Assembly (NCBI GenBank): GCA_018105865.1
Contig: CM030834.1
Span: 13,626,219-13,690,218 of the forward strand
DNA length: 64,000 nucleotides
Direction: 5' to 3'
DNA from: Metaphire vulgaris
Lineage: Eukaryota > Annelida > Clitellata > Crassiclitellata > Megascolecidae
Each line of letters opens with the position of its first letter. Positions within the stretch are counted from its first letter, which is position 1. This document shows, piece after piece, positions 11,203 to 58,483 of the stretch. The notes below the pieces were generated by a model. That model was not told the DNA's origin. It saw only the letters and a list, made by a program, of their open reading frames with translations, and searched no databases. Made by a program: the position numbers and the translations under genes.

Positions 11203-14200
11203 TCACTTTAATCTATGAGCATAGTATTCAGGTGGCGGTCTTCCAAGTTCATCTGTTTCTGGAGGATCTCTCGGTTGTTGATGGGCATTGTCTGCATTTG
11301 AAAAATAGCCATGTGATTCTGGCCTTTTCATATAATAATCTGCTGGCCAGGCATAGTCCACATGTGAATAGCCAGGTCCTCTAGGTCCAGGGGCAGGTGG
11401 TGGTGGTGCAGGTCTTCGATCATATGGATGGTATCTGTCTGGCGGTGGGCCTCCAGATGGAGCTGGAGGATAGTAGTCTCTAGCTGTTGGGCCCCTGTAG
11501 TAATCGTCTCCATAGCCTCCATGATCACTTCGATACGAAGCCTCACTGAAAAAAATAATTAATTGATGCCAAGAAAAGAAAACTGTTAACCTAATTTGAT
11601 TCCTGATAATCAAATACCTCAAAATCTATTTTTATTGCAGAATGCAGATTGTTTGATCCCATTGGTAACAAAGAAGCTCTCTACTTACTCTCTTCTTGGT
11701 GGTGCTCTACAGTCTTTTGCCCTGTTAAACATAAGCAGAGAAAAATATACTATTATCAGAAAATGGAAGAACACTTTGCAAGTAATTATACCATTTGTCC
11801 AAACATAAATAATTAGCAATGTTTATTTGGCCAAAATAGGAAGAGCAAGTGAATGTTAGAAGTCACAGTAAATTTATACTTTTGCTTTCAAGCAATTAAT
11901 TGTTTGAAAGTCTTAAATATTTTTAAATGTGTCTTGAAAATAATTTCACTTGAAATCTGAAAAGCAACAAAGTCATCAAAATGAAAATTTTATTTTAAGA
12001 AATACTCTACCACTTACTATTTTCATTTGGTCAAATACTATATGATATGACCACAACTTGGTACAAATCTGTTTAAATTTGAATATTTTACACAACTGTT
12101 CAAGGAACAATGTCCACAAGGCAGTTTTCAATGGCCTTACAGCCATTATGAAGTACAAGAACTCAAACTGTAACTATAATAATGACTTACTTAAAAGCTT
12201 ATTCAAGTTGAGTCCCATCTATCATTAGCCTTATTTATTTCTGCCACTTAAAGAACTCTATTGAATGATAATTAAATTATAAAAGCAGAAATACACACCT
12301 ACACATACATTGGCATAGCCAAGATTCTGGAATGGGGGGAGGGCACACTGACATTTTCGCCTGCCTAAAACTGTTGATGAGCAAAACTGGTCATCATCTC
12401 ATCGCCCTCCTCCCCAACTACTCACCGGATTTCTTGGACGAATCTCATAACCGGTCCCGGCCCAAATAGGGGGCCATGAACTTCCCCCGTGGCTAAGCCA
12501 ATATACAAATATGAATACAAATTCATTCACATATATTTTTGCATTCAATAATATAAATATTTTATTCACCAAAATGTATGCCGAATATTTACTTTGGCAA
12601 CATACATTAGCACTAACAACAATACAAATTTGACAACAGACAACATACCAATGTCCATCTTTGCCACATCGGAAGCAACCTTCTTTTTCTGCCATTCCTG
12701 GTTTCTGTCGTACTTTACTGTGAGAAAGCTGGTACATAAATGACAAATTAGGCATTTGACTGAACCATAGAAGTACATTAATAAACATTTTCAGATTTGA
12801 TGAACTTTCAAATGAGAAATTTTTAAAGTTAATTATAAAATGCACCTTTTTCTTACTTAAAAAATAACTTATTACAACATTTCATATGCCGAATGGCCTT
12901 TAAAGAATTTATAAGAAAATAATGCACAATTAAAAACATCTCAAAAGCATTAATTGCAATACTGATGCAATGCCAAAATATTGATGTCTGAGAAGCAACC
13001 AATGAAATGAATTAACTTCCCTGTATACTATTGGCCCTCATTTAACAACACAAAAGTGGGAAAGCTAAATTGGCCTAATGACATGCTAATCTAAAGCCGG
13101 CAGTGTCACATATTAAAGTAAGCTGTACAGGCAAATAAGAATATTACTGCTGAATCACACAATTGGAATTCAAAAATCCAGAGCATTTCAAATTAAGAGA
13201 AATATTAAAAATAAAATGTGATCGCCATCATGGGATTATGTCTGTTTTAAACAATCACAAAATCTACCTATCAAAGAAGAAGATTTTCACCTGAACTCTT
13301 AAAACGATTCCCTGAAATTCAGAACCATCGAGGCCTTCTAAAGCTGCCATAGCATCATCAACTTTGTAAAAATGCTAAAGGAACACAAACATCTGTAGCA
13401 AGTATGACAAAAGAAATAACATGCCTGATTCAGAAAAGATAATGAAAAAGGAAAGGTTGCTCCATAGGCCAATGCACATTCATTTTTTTCAATATCTGAC
13501 ATGAAAAATGGTAATCCTGATATACTGTGAAATGAATTTCTAGCAATTCACCAGGAGCTCAAGAGCTATTTTTCTCACACTGAAAAGCAAAATACTGTCC
13601 CAGTTTCCACCCATGTCCCAGTTTCCACCCAATTTGCCAAACATACCATATTTATCACTGCTTATAATGGATAATATGCTTACAAGAAGAAAGAAAGAAC
13701 TATTTATGACACTAAAGAGCTATTAATGACAATAAAGGTACTCAGCTGATTAAATTTCTGTAAACTGTTATTTCAGTCACTTGCATAATATTACTTTATG
13801 AAGTCCAGTTTCAGCAATTACGATAACTGTGTTTTGATACTATGTGCAAACGAATTCACATATCCAGTGTGAATTTCTTTGGAAATAACATCAAAACACA
13901 GAAAATGCTGATTAAGCCAGCTTTTCAACCATTGTGAAAAAGATGTTCTTTGTCATGACAAAAGCCAAACCCAGCTTAAAACAAATAATTTTAGTAGGGC
14001 ATAACCGAGTGCACAATTTCAACAGAGTACTGAATCCGTGTACTTGGATGTACTATTTGAGAAAAATGACTAGTCTACAAACAAGAAAATACTTAAATTA
14101 CAATAATTACCACAAAGGCAAAGTCCTTAACCACATCACATTCTGCAACTTCTCCATACTTCTCAAACAGAAGTCGAAGCTCTGAAGAACGACAATCCTC

Positions 14201-15598
14201 CTTGATGTTACCAACAAATAATTTTGTTGTGCTGCAAAGAAAAACAAGAAGTCAAGGTTCTTTGCCAAAAATAATATATAATATATAAATTATAGCCACC
14301 ACTTTAATGCTGTCAACAAACTAATATGCACACTGAAATCTTTTGTTATAAAATAATAATATTCAAAATTTCACCATGAACTTGATATTATAAACAAATA
14401 AAAATGCATACAGCCATACAAAACATTTTTTGACGAAATACATTGGGGAATGCTAGAACTTCCAATAATTATCAGTGAACTATTATATAAACCAGAGGCA
14501 GCCAAACCAATAGAAAGTGTGAGCCACAGATAACAATTTTCAAACACTTGGGAACCGCATTGTGACAATTATACACCAAACGAGGCAGTGTGATCCAATT
14601 CTTTGCTAAATTCTATTAAATCTCTGCTGCTATTTTTATGAGGTCTATGGTAAACTTAGCAAACAGGCAAAATTACTATTGTTATAGTCAATGGTCAATG
14701 TGGAAATGGGGCAATTACATGCCACTTTTGATCTTTTAATCTGCTCCAAATTTTTTAAAACTTTTCTTGAGCTGCAGTTTGGCCACCCCAATATAAATTA
14801 TTAGCATACATACGTCCTAATGCCATCTGAATGCTTTGGGGTTAGTGGTTATCTGGGGTTAAATGACATTGGAGTGATAATGATAATGAGGACGAACTGT
14901 CCACACCAAAACTGGGGAGGGGGTGAAATGACTTGAGAGCCAAAAGCCTTGCTACTATTCTGACTGCATTTTTAGACAGAGTAGTCTCATTCAAAATAAT
15001 AACGGTTGAGAATGTTCTCTTGGGACAGCATTCCCATGAATTTACAAACAATCTCTGCATTAATTATGCATAAAATTTCAACAGTTCATAATCAGAAATG
15101 CAATTGCTTCCATTACATTTCGAGAAGGCTTATGCCTCAGCCCATTAGTCACTCCGCTAGATATTCAGCTGGACTTTCATTTATTATTCCACATTCTTGT
15201 ATAGTCATTGACACTGGTTGTTTTGCAACAAGTGGCCCAGACTCTGGAATTGATTGTCAACATCACTCTGTATAACCAACACGCTATCAACCATTGAGAT
15301 TTAGCCATAAAATGCATGTGTTTGTATTGGTAAAGTAAAGTAAAATCTCGTGGATTTCTATAGCGCCTTTGAGAGCAGCACAACAGTAGCTGCTTATTCT
15401 TAGGCGCTCAGCCTCTCTTAAAATAGCTATAGGGAAGGTATGTTATCAGCCAGGCAATAGTCAACGTCCAAAGGGCAGTGAGGTTATATATGGTATATCC
15501 ACTTAATCCATACAATAATCATTTCATACAATTTCAATCATTACCGATAACAAAATTCATCTTATGTCCAATTTTATTAATTACCTTCGCCCAGTCAT
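11203..15598 (-). CDS. RBM4/lark-like RNA-binding protein: one RRM, one CCHC zinc knuckle, Pro/Tyr-rich tail
   Basis: Probably a nuclear RNA-binding splicing or translation regulator of the RBM4/lark type. Coding exons, in transcription order: 15585-15598, 14111-14231, 13291-13374, 12649-12728, 11689-11721, 11203-11545. All phases agree and give 224 residues. The RRM spans about residues 7-75, with RNP2 KLFVGN (8-13) and RNP1 KDFAFVHF (40-47). The knuckle is C91-x2-C94-x4-H99-x4-C104. The rest is low complexity, rich in P, Y, R and D (for example [17 protein letters not shown]). Human RBM4 and fly lark have two RRMs. The one here looks most like their second, and no exon for another RRM was found. 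The start ATG sits in the same exon as the 5' leader, 14 bases before the splice site. The alternative ending at 10762-10834 may extend it. Confidence 0.8.
12308..12503. mobile_element. MITE-like element with CATTGGCATAGCCA / TGGCTAAGCCAATA ends
   Basis: Inverted ends related to the CAGTGGCGTAGCC family that is common at 42-63 kb, but more diverged. It lies in an intron of the RBM4-like gene, beside the zinc-knuckle exon, and contains no ORF of its own. No exact target duplication was seen. Confidence 0.5.
15327..15420. repeat. Short dispersed repeat with TATAGCGCC core
   Basis: GTAAAGTAAAGTAAAATCTCG followed by TTCTATAGCGCCTTTGAGAG and TGCTTATTCTTAGGCGCTCA. Inverted copies occur at 41.9 and 49.68 kb, ending in a TTAC array. 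It lies inside the first coding intron of the RBM4-like gene. Confidence 0.55.
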
Positions 15599-15982
15599 TG
15601 TATGTGAATATCACAAATAGTTTGTCAGAGAAATAACTAAAAGTTTGTAGCTGCAAAAAGAAAAAAATCACTATATTATCGCTCTTCTATCCAGCGCATA
15701 GATTTATTATAATACACTATATCCCTCATTACAGATTTGACTATATCAAATTGATATTAAAGTCTATGATCCAGCGTATGCTAAGCATAGAAATATGATG
15801 CTAAGCCTAAAATCCATATAAAATTATAAATTTATGTTAATTTAATTCCGAGATTGAACACCTCGGCACCAGTAACTACTAGCCAGAGTCTTAACTCTTA
15901 AGTTACGGACCTTACTTACGGTAAGTCTATGACGTCTTACAATTTGCAAACTCTCTGGCGGTAGTCTAGCGGCTCTAGCCAT
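15585..15982 (-). promoter_or_regulatory. 5' leader exons of the RBM4-like gene with an overlapping upstream ORF
   Basis: Leader exon 1 ends at a strong donor (ACC|GTAAGTAAG, boundary at 15920). Leader exon 2 runs 15585-15650 (acceptor TTTTTGCAG) and contains the main ATG at 15598. Exon 1 has an earlier ATG at 15982 in good context (AAACTATGG). Its frame reads MARAARLPPESLQIVRRHRL, passes through exon 2, and stops seven codons into the RRM exon, in a different frame from the RRM. If transcription starts upstream of 15982, this roughly 50-codon uORF overlaps the main start and should reduce translation. Confidence 0.5.
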
Positions 15983-16882
15983 AGTTTATCAATCAATCAA
16001 AATTCTTCCATGGCGCCACTATCATATTGCCCAGGGCATCAGCCGATGGCGCACCAAATCCAATCCAAAGTTAATGAGATGGGAAGTTTTAGATGTACGG
16101 TAGTGATTTGGTGCCCACAAAGCTGGAAAGCGATTTTGTATTATATTATATTGCTGCTTTAAGCCCTAGCAGGGCAAAGCCATTAGATAATCATAACATC
16201 AACTAAATACCGTATTGATTTGTTCCATCCTCTTGCTTTCCTCTCCTATCAGACTGTGTTTGACGGTAGTTAAGACTCAAGAAATGTCTCTTCTATAGCG
16301 CCATTTTAGTAATGCACTAATTGCACTTGGCATAAGTAAATGCACGTGCATGCTTAGCAAAAACGTGTTTTAAATTAAAAATACTTTTTTACTAAATTAA
16401 TTTTTAAAATTACTTTTTTAGTTCAACAAAGAATTCATGACTGAAATTCGTAGTGACGATTGTGGAGAAACATAATTTCAACAAGATGGGGGACTCGACG
16501 CAAGGTCTCTTTGCCGTGGATCGAGTATCACTGTATCAGTAGTCGAAAAGGCCACGTTACCCTTGGAGGCGTTACCAGGTTGACACGTGATCGTCAGCCA
16601 AAGCGGCGACCTATAGAGAAAGGGGACACGGATGGAGGGGCGTCAGAGCGAGGGGAAGCTAAGGGAGATGGGGAGGAAGAGGCGGAGGGGTTGTAGACTG
16701 TAGTATTCATGAAATTTGAGTGGAGTCGATGTATTAGATCGTGTTTGCTGAAATTGCTGTGCTTTTGACGCTCGAAACTTAGTGGAATTAGCGAAGAATC
16801 TTGACCGTGAACGGTTTAGGCGATCGTCGTTTGATTCAACGGAGCGATCGTCGATCGTGTAGCGAAGAAGACGAACGGAACG
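15983..16882. promoter_or_regulatory. Putative bidirectional promoter between the RBM4-like and alpha-actinin genes
   Basis: The RBM4-like leader (leftward) and the alpha-actinin start (rightward) are head to head about 0.9 kb apart. The right part (about 16460-16880) is richer in CG dinucleotides than the neighbourhood, contains GATCG-type words such as CGATCGTCG, and is likely the actinin 5' UTR. No TATA box was convincingly placed. TATAGCGCC-like words occur at 16295. Confidence 0.4.
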
Positions 16883-37033
<20,151 letters not shown>

Positions 37034-37124
37034 AATTGAAACCATACTCTCCATCCCATTCCATTCAGAGTTATGCTGCTAATGCATTCCTATGCTCACT
37101 CATTCCTTCATTAGCCTTAGTTAG

Positions 37125-37186
<62 letters not shown>

Positions 37187-39793
37187 ATATATATGCAGTT
37201 ATATTCTTGTATGTAGAGATTTGTTTCACATGAGTTATCTTTGTTGTTGTTGAATTATTTTAACAAACTGAATAGGATAGTATCTGCCTAACAAATTAAA
37301 TTACTTGTGTTGTGAATTTGAGTGATGCTGTTAAATTAAGATGCTTTTCACAATATGCATTTACCTTTAAGTCTTGTACTCTGTGTGTAAAAGAATGTTT
37401 TATGTAATCTGACCTACATTCAGTGCATTGCTGCCTTTGATTTACTGGATTGCACCTTTTCTATTAGGACATAATATTTAGCTTCAAATCACATATTATA
37501 TGAGTCATTTAACAATATACCAGCTGCATTGTACGTTTCTTTTTCACAACATGTATGTTGTCATTTGAAGTGGATTTTTCAAGAATGCAAATATTTTACT
37601 GAGTGATTAGCATTGCAGATTCTTTATTCCTTTGTTTTTGATGTAAGTGATGGCAATGATTACATGGACCATGCTAATTGTGTGAAATTGATGGTATGTT
37701 TATAAGAGAGACATTTTTTTCTTTGATATTGAATTAAGATTAGATGTTAGTTTTGGTAATGTTAATGTTATCGTTAAAAGTGAATTTTATTGTATTTGTT
37801 TCAATTTAATTTCATTGCTGTTTAGTTATGTGCAGATAATGGAGTGTGTTCTTTGTTCGGTTTTTGCAAAGCTATTAATTCCTCATACATTACAGTACTC
37901 GGAGCAGATCTGGATTTTCATATAATTTTGAAGTGTTTTGTATCAAAGTATTGCCAAAGTGTTCGTGGTTTTAATTTCTTGTTGATTTATTTTTCTTTCT
38001 TATGGTTCCTATGTTATCATTTTATGAATGCAGCTGCAGACTTTCAATGTTGGGTGTCATAAAATAAGATGTATTTGCCAAATTAATATAAATGCTTAAC
38101 GGCTTTGGTATTTACACTGTGTACATTCCTGTTCTTTTCAATTTTCTGTGGTGATATATTATATATCTGAAATTTATATTTTTGTGTGGTGGTGTAGCTA
38201 GGGAGGATGTGGGTCACATCAAGTGACACCAATTACAGCATCACAAGGGGTGACACCAAAACGTTTGGTGTTTTCAAATTAAATGGGCTAAGCAAATCCA
38301 TTTGTATGCATGAGCTGGTGCAGGAGAACTCAAAGAGGTCCATGGTGTAATTTGGGGGTGGGGAGAGGAGGGTGACACCATGGCTTTCCTGTACCGGGAG
38401 ACACCAACTCTAGTGATGCCTCTGTCTTTGTATAGCTGTTTTTAGATGATCCTGGATAAGCTCTCTGGTCCTATGCTTATTAGTATAGGTATGTTTTTTC
38501 TAGACCAGTTTTTCAATTTTGGCCTGCACTAACATTTTTGTACTTGGTACCTGTGAAAATAAATTTAAAGGGTTGGGCATGACCTGTCTAATATGACCTA
38601 TTGCTTTTTCTATTTTCTGTGTGATGATATAAAATTTACATTGCATTATTTTCAACTTTCATGGATTTTTCCATAGACTTGATTTTCTGCAGAGACATGT
38701 AACTGTTATTGTCAGTTCATGCTTTATAATGCAAATTTAAAATGCATTGAAAAATTGCAAGTCTTATTTACTATAGCAGGTTCTAAATAGTTTAATAATA
38801 ATTAGAAGTGTGCTGATTTCTACATCTGATTGCATATGGGACGGGGCTTTATCTTAGCTTTTATGTGCATAATTTATGTTATAATTTAAATGATCCTGTG
38901 TTTATGCCTGGTTTAGCTGGTTTAGGCAGTACAATTACTAAAGTGATATTAAATTAATAATAAGAATAGTTTTAATAGTTTGACTATTTAAATTTCCCCT
39001 TTCAAATTCCATTCAATGTTTCTTGTGTGTTTTGTTATTGTTCTGTAAGAGTTTGCTATGCATAATGACAAAAATAATTCAAACTGCCTACTTGATCTGC
39101 ATGTGAGCATTTTCCATTAGCTCTCATTAGTTTACGGGAATCCTCATATTTCAGACTGAAACTGCAGTACACTGTCGTCGCTGTTTGAATCAAAAGATCG
39201 TCTGCTGATCATGTTATCAGTCCCACACATCCACAGCATACATTGTTTGTTCTGCAATTGATGATTGGTGCTTAATATTTTAGTGTTTGAGTAAAATGTA
39301 CAAGTACACAGATTATGTTTTAGAGACAATTTTTAATAATATCTTGATATTGATAATACTCAGAGAGCTGGATTTGCGTTACTTAAATACATTTAATGCG
39401 GAGAATGTCACCGGTCGTTTTAATGTAACACACTGAGTCTTGCCGGAAATATTTATACTTATAATCATTTGTATTGTGTAACAATTATCTGGTTATATAT
39501 GATTTCGACAATGGGTTAAATTGATTTGCCCTTTTAAAAGCAAATACGAGGAAGTACAAGGCAGATCTGGATTTCAAATGCATGTAAAGTTACAGTTCCA
39601 TACATACATACATACATACATACATACTCGATTGGATGTGCAATGAGTCAAGAGTGATGTCAGAACTGATGGCGAAGAGTGTGACGAGTGAGCTCACTGG
39701 CAGTGCCACTTTCAAATGATGTAATCAGTCACTGCGTGGTTCTTTTGCATCTGTATGTATTTTGTTTGTTTCATTATGTACAACAATCGGACT
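37034..39793. other. Actinin 3' flank/UTR and convergent gap to KMO; (TA)n at 37123-37182
   Basis: AT-rich DNA without a convincing exon, between the convergent actinin and KMO stop codons. A long (TA)n tract lies about 90 bases after the actinin stop. AATAAA occurs at 38558-38563 as a possible distal actinin poly(A) signal. A short (CATA)n array is at 39599-39627. No clear KMO poly(A) signal was found. Confidence 0.55.
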
Positions 39794-54523
<14,730 letters not shown>

Positions 54524-55814
54524 CGCTATAACGACGACCGAAGCGAATGCAGCAACCTGAAAAGCTAACAGTGAAGAACACAGTAGTTATGTAGTTACTA
54601 ATGGCGAGTAGACACCTGATCTTTTGTCAGTATCGATGTATCAATTAGTGACAAAATCGACTGTGAATTTTGGAGGAAGACTTGGTGACAGTGAGCGGTC
54701 GTCTTCTGTGTAAAGGGGTGAAAATTTATGTCTGATACCTGAAATTCTATAAGGGAAACAATTTTAAGAAATTTTCTAGCTTGTTGACGAGGCGCGTGAG
54801 TCTGTGGCAGTGCACGTACACTTATTCGTTGCATAAGTTTGTACAGAGAATGCACCAGAGTTTTGCGTGAATTTTGATTCTTATTTACAAGATTGGAAAA
54901 AATTAGCTAGTCACTTTGCGATGTGTAGCCACTTTGCTTTTTGAACGGGCTGCTTAGTGTCTGATGGCAATCATTCGTTAGCGCAGCCAAGAGAGGGCAG
55001 GGAGCCGCCGCTCCCCTATTTCCGCCTAGACTGATCGTGGGGTTCGTGCAAAGCCGATGAGAAAATTTCTCAATTGGAGGAAAGTCAAGTGGTTGTCGAA
55101 GTGATGTCACTTGGTTCCACGACGTGCTCCAAGTCCCAAGATTCGACTGTAATAATAAGTATTGATAATTATTCCAAAAAAGTTGGAGGTTCGCTCTAGA
55201 TCCCCGGTGCGGAGCTCACGACACCCTCGAAGTCCCTGACTTCAGGCAGTTGGATCTGAAAATATCGTTCTGTAGATACCTTGGTGTTCCCTATTCTGGA
55301 ACCCCGGTTGCACCAGTGATGGCGATAAACAATGGAATGCCAACGCGTTAGTTCTAATCCGCTCCCATACACTGCCGCAAATCACAGATGGTTGCAGGAC
55401 TACGGGGCGTATAGGCCATTTGGTCATGGGACAATCTGCTATACCCTCTGGGATGCAGTCGTCCAATATGTTACCGAGACAATCCGAATGAGATTTCGTA
55501 TTCTACATAAGATTCTCCGAGGAAGGCATATAATGACGGGCAAGAATTTTCGTCTACATTACATATTTAGGCCAGTTTTACTTGACGTTGAAAGCAGAAG
55601 AAACTGCCATTCACGTGCACTACGAAGCAGGTCAACAGATGTCAACAGACGCTGTAAATCGAGTGCAAAGTCTAATCAAACACATTGTGCATTGGACATT
55701 TGTACCAAACTAGCAGATCTCTATAGCCCGCGGTCACTTGGGAGTTGGGGGTCCACAAGTTGACAAAAGGGCTGCCAAATGAAAATATAGGCCTAATGCA
55801 AATTTCCCTTCCGT
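54524..55814. other. KMO upstream region; no supported gene
   Basis: Just upstream of the KMO ATG, on the minus strand, is a TTAGCTTTTCAG acceptor-like site, so an untranslated exon may lie farther right. A 143-codon plus-strand frame at 55332-55763 has no recognisable motif and is treated as chance. Nothing else is supported. Confidence 0.4.
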
Positions 55815-55822
55815 TTGTCGTT

Positions 55823-56011
55823 CAGTGGCGTCGCCAGGAATTTTTGGTTGGGGGGGCAAAAGGGGTCTGGCGTGTCAGATTCCTTACCCACCCCTACCCC
55901 CCCCCCCTTCACAAAAAACTTTCTCACCGGATTTGCGCGAATCTGGTAGGTGGTCTGGGGCAGGTTGGGGGGGCAGTTGCCCCCATTTGCCCCCCCGTGG
56001 CGACGCTAATG
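55823..56011. mobile_element. hAT-type MITE, CAGTGGCGTCGCC ends, perfect 8-bp target duplication
   Basis: The ends CAGTGGCGTCGCCAGG and CCGTGGCGACGCTAATG are inverted repeats, flanked by TTGTCGTT at 55815-55822 and 56012-56019. The interior has CCCCC runs and TTCTCACCGGATTTGCGCGA. Confidence 0.9.
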
Positions 56012-56260
56012 TTGTCGTTTACCGATAATAGCGCATTTCAAAATTCGTCGGTCTAAAAAGATTTTCTTTAATCTCAATGCGCACCATTGCTTGTCAATAT
56101 TCGGCCTATAGCACCAACTAGAAGTGTCGTTCTTTCAGAATACAGACACACGGAACCAAAAACTAGCGAAGACACGTCGAAAACACGGAAGCAAAACGTA
56201 AAATAGCGAGGGAAAATGTCTGCAATGAAATCAGGCGCAACCAAGATGGTTCATCACGGT

Positions 56261-56433
56261 CAGGGTGCGATTTGTGACCTGGAGCAGTGGGGGGATATGT
56301 CGATCTTGGGGGGATGTAGTTGTTGGAAACTGTAGCAGTGGGGAGGATGTAGTGGTGGGGGATGTAACAGTAGGGGGATGCAGTTGGGCAGTGGGGGAGA
56401 TTCCCCCGTTCTCCCCCCGCAAATCGCGCCATG
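56261..56433. mobile_element. hAT-type MITE, CAGGGTGCGATTTG family, second copy
   Basis: The ends CAGGGTGCGATTTGTGACC and GCAAATCGCGCCATG form inverted repeats. The flanks ATCACGGT and ATCACGGG match in seven of eight bases. The interior has the same GGGGGATGTAG units as 44313-44498, with slightly different unit numbers. Confidence 0.9.
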
Positions 56434-57532
56434 ATCACGGGTAGAACTTTAACGTAGAAATGTTCTATCTGACACGGTTCCTCAAAACGCTTTGAAACAT
56501 CCGGTTGAGACTCAGGAGGTTTTGCTCATTAACTTACTCGGAGAGACAAAGGTGTGCACTGTGCATCGTTTTGTTGAATTTTGATCTTTTTTTCAAGTTT
56601 CTGGCTAAAATGTCAAAAATTCCGATGATCTTTCACTCGTCAGATTTCGAAGAAAGGCCGCAGAGGCTTGCATCATCTGAGAAAATTTAGTTTCGCATAA
56701 TTTTTTAGAATTTAAGCAGGCAAGTTAAACGAATAGAAAGTGATCGAATGGCGTTATTTTTCCTTTCAACGTTGCAAATAGCCTACAAGTTGAAATGCAC
56801 GTGCAATTCTTTAAGTCATGCAATGTTAGAATAATTAATTCGCCAAGAAAACCAAGTTTATTTGAAAACGATCATATTCGTAGATAGGCCTATGTCTATA
56901 GCTCTCTAATTGGCGAATAATGTCGCTCCCTTTAAACAATATGGTTTATTTTAATAATATTAATGTAGAAGTTTTTACCCTCTCCCTCTTCGCAAATGAC
57001 CTTTCGTGTGAAAGCGACTTTGATTTTTGAACGCAAAATTCGTTTGAATCGTCCGACGCATCGGTTTAGCCTAATTCTACTCCAAGCAGTCCCATATATC
57101 GTAGTTTTGAATTGTGTTCTCTTCTTCGAGTTGTGGCGATCTAACCTCTAGCCCCGTTCATTTTAACCTCCGACTCTAAAGGTCTCGACAGGAATACCGC
57201 GTTTGGTCAAATTCCAATTTAGGCAAGTCACAACGAGAGGCCTTCAGATAATAGTCACAAGCTGCTCCTCTTCGTCTTACTTCGAAACAAGGCCACACAG
57301 AGAGAACCATGGTCCGCGGCGCACAGACGCTGCTAATTATTTCGTCACTCTATGACAGAATTTGAACATGATCTCAGCATGCCGTTCGACAACTGAATAT
57401 CTCCGAACATAGTCTACATTCCTGCTCAGTCTCTATTCACTATTCTACCCAACGTGCGATTTGCCACTGGAGAGGTCCAACCCCTCCCCCGGTGGTCCAA
57501 GATTTTGGCTTTAAGTATTCCAACTCCCACTG

Positions 57533-57668
57533 GCGTAAACTTGAATGATTAAATGGGGGCCAACCCCTATAGGGCCTACAATCCCCCTTTCCCTATGGTT
57601 GCCTCTTAAAAAGTGGGGAGGGCTCGAGTCTAGAGGCGTAGGCCCTAATAAAAGTTTACGCCTATGTC
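57533..57668. mobile_element. MITE with CTGGCGTAAACTTG / AAGTTTACGCCTATG ends
   Basis: Inverted ends around GGGGGCCAACCCC and TTTCCCTATGGTTGCCTC. A weaker copy is at 51782-51930, and a solo end is near 48427 (AAGTTTACGCCTATG). No target duplication is evident. Confidence 0.55.
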
Positions 57669-58064
57669 ATCCCCTAACCCGCTGAAGATTTAAAAACGTT
57701 AGGGTGCAGAATTTCTTAAGATCGACCACTGACTGATTTGATTCAGTCCTTGATAGTCACAATCCGCACAGACACAACCGATATTCCACCGAGTCCAACG
57801 ATAAATAAGAGGGGATGCCGCCTGCGTTGGCGAAAGGTAGTGGACATGTAAAGCCTTTAAGTCCACAGGTAATCAACCCATTTTATTGCCGTCGCTAAGA
57901 TAGAAACAGGCAAACGACCGTTCGAAGGAGTTGCTTGTCTCCGTTCGTCTGACTGTTGGACATCTGCGACTGCGAGATTTGCTTTGGTTGATGTGAGTCT
58001 AGTTACTGGAGAGGAAATTACAGAAGTCACTTTACATAATTGGAAAATGCATTAATCAATTTGA

Positions 58065-58483
58065 GGCTGTCCATTAATTATGTCAACAATTTTTGGGCAA
58101 TTTTTTTTATTCCCTCCCCTTGTCAACAACTGTCAACTTTCAGTGAACCCCCTATGATTATGTCAACCCCAACTAAGATCAGTGACGGGTCTCCTAAAAA
58201 GTTAAGAAGGTTATTATTTTTGCGGCGATGACCATTTCCCCCTTTCTTTTGTTCATCAAGTGTCATAATGTGGTGGTGATGACCTTGTTTTTTGCTTGTC
58301 AAGCTTTTTGCCATTGTAATAAATAGTATTCCATGAAATTTCCTACTTTTTATCATTTGTAAAAAATGAAATTGTCGACGTCAACTTCTCTTGACCTCCT
58401 CCCCTCCCCCTGTCAACAACTGTCAAACTTTTTCAAACTCCTCCCTCTACTTTGTTGACGTAGGCCTAATTAATGGACAGCCC
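58065..58483. mobile_element. Family A MITE
   Basis: Complete copy from GGCTGTCCATTAATTATGTC to TAATTAATGGACAGCCC, in the orientation of the 2099 and 3050 copies. The right end carries a small insertion (TAGGCC) inside the ACGTAATTAATGG motif. Confidence 0.85.

Noticed and set aside
12399..12845. 148-codon minus-strand frame as a single coding exon
   Set aside because: Only 12649-12728 is supported (zinc knuckle between acceptor and donor). The rest is intron and MITE read-through.
55332..55763. 143-codon plus-strand frame as a gene
   Set aside because: It has no recognisable motif, splice context or start context, and it lies in repeat-rich DNA.
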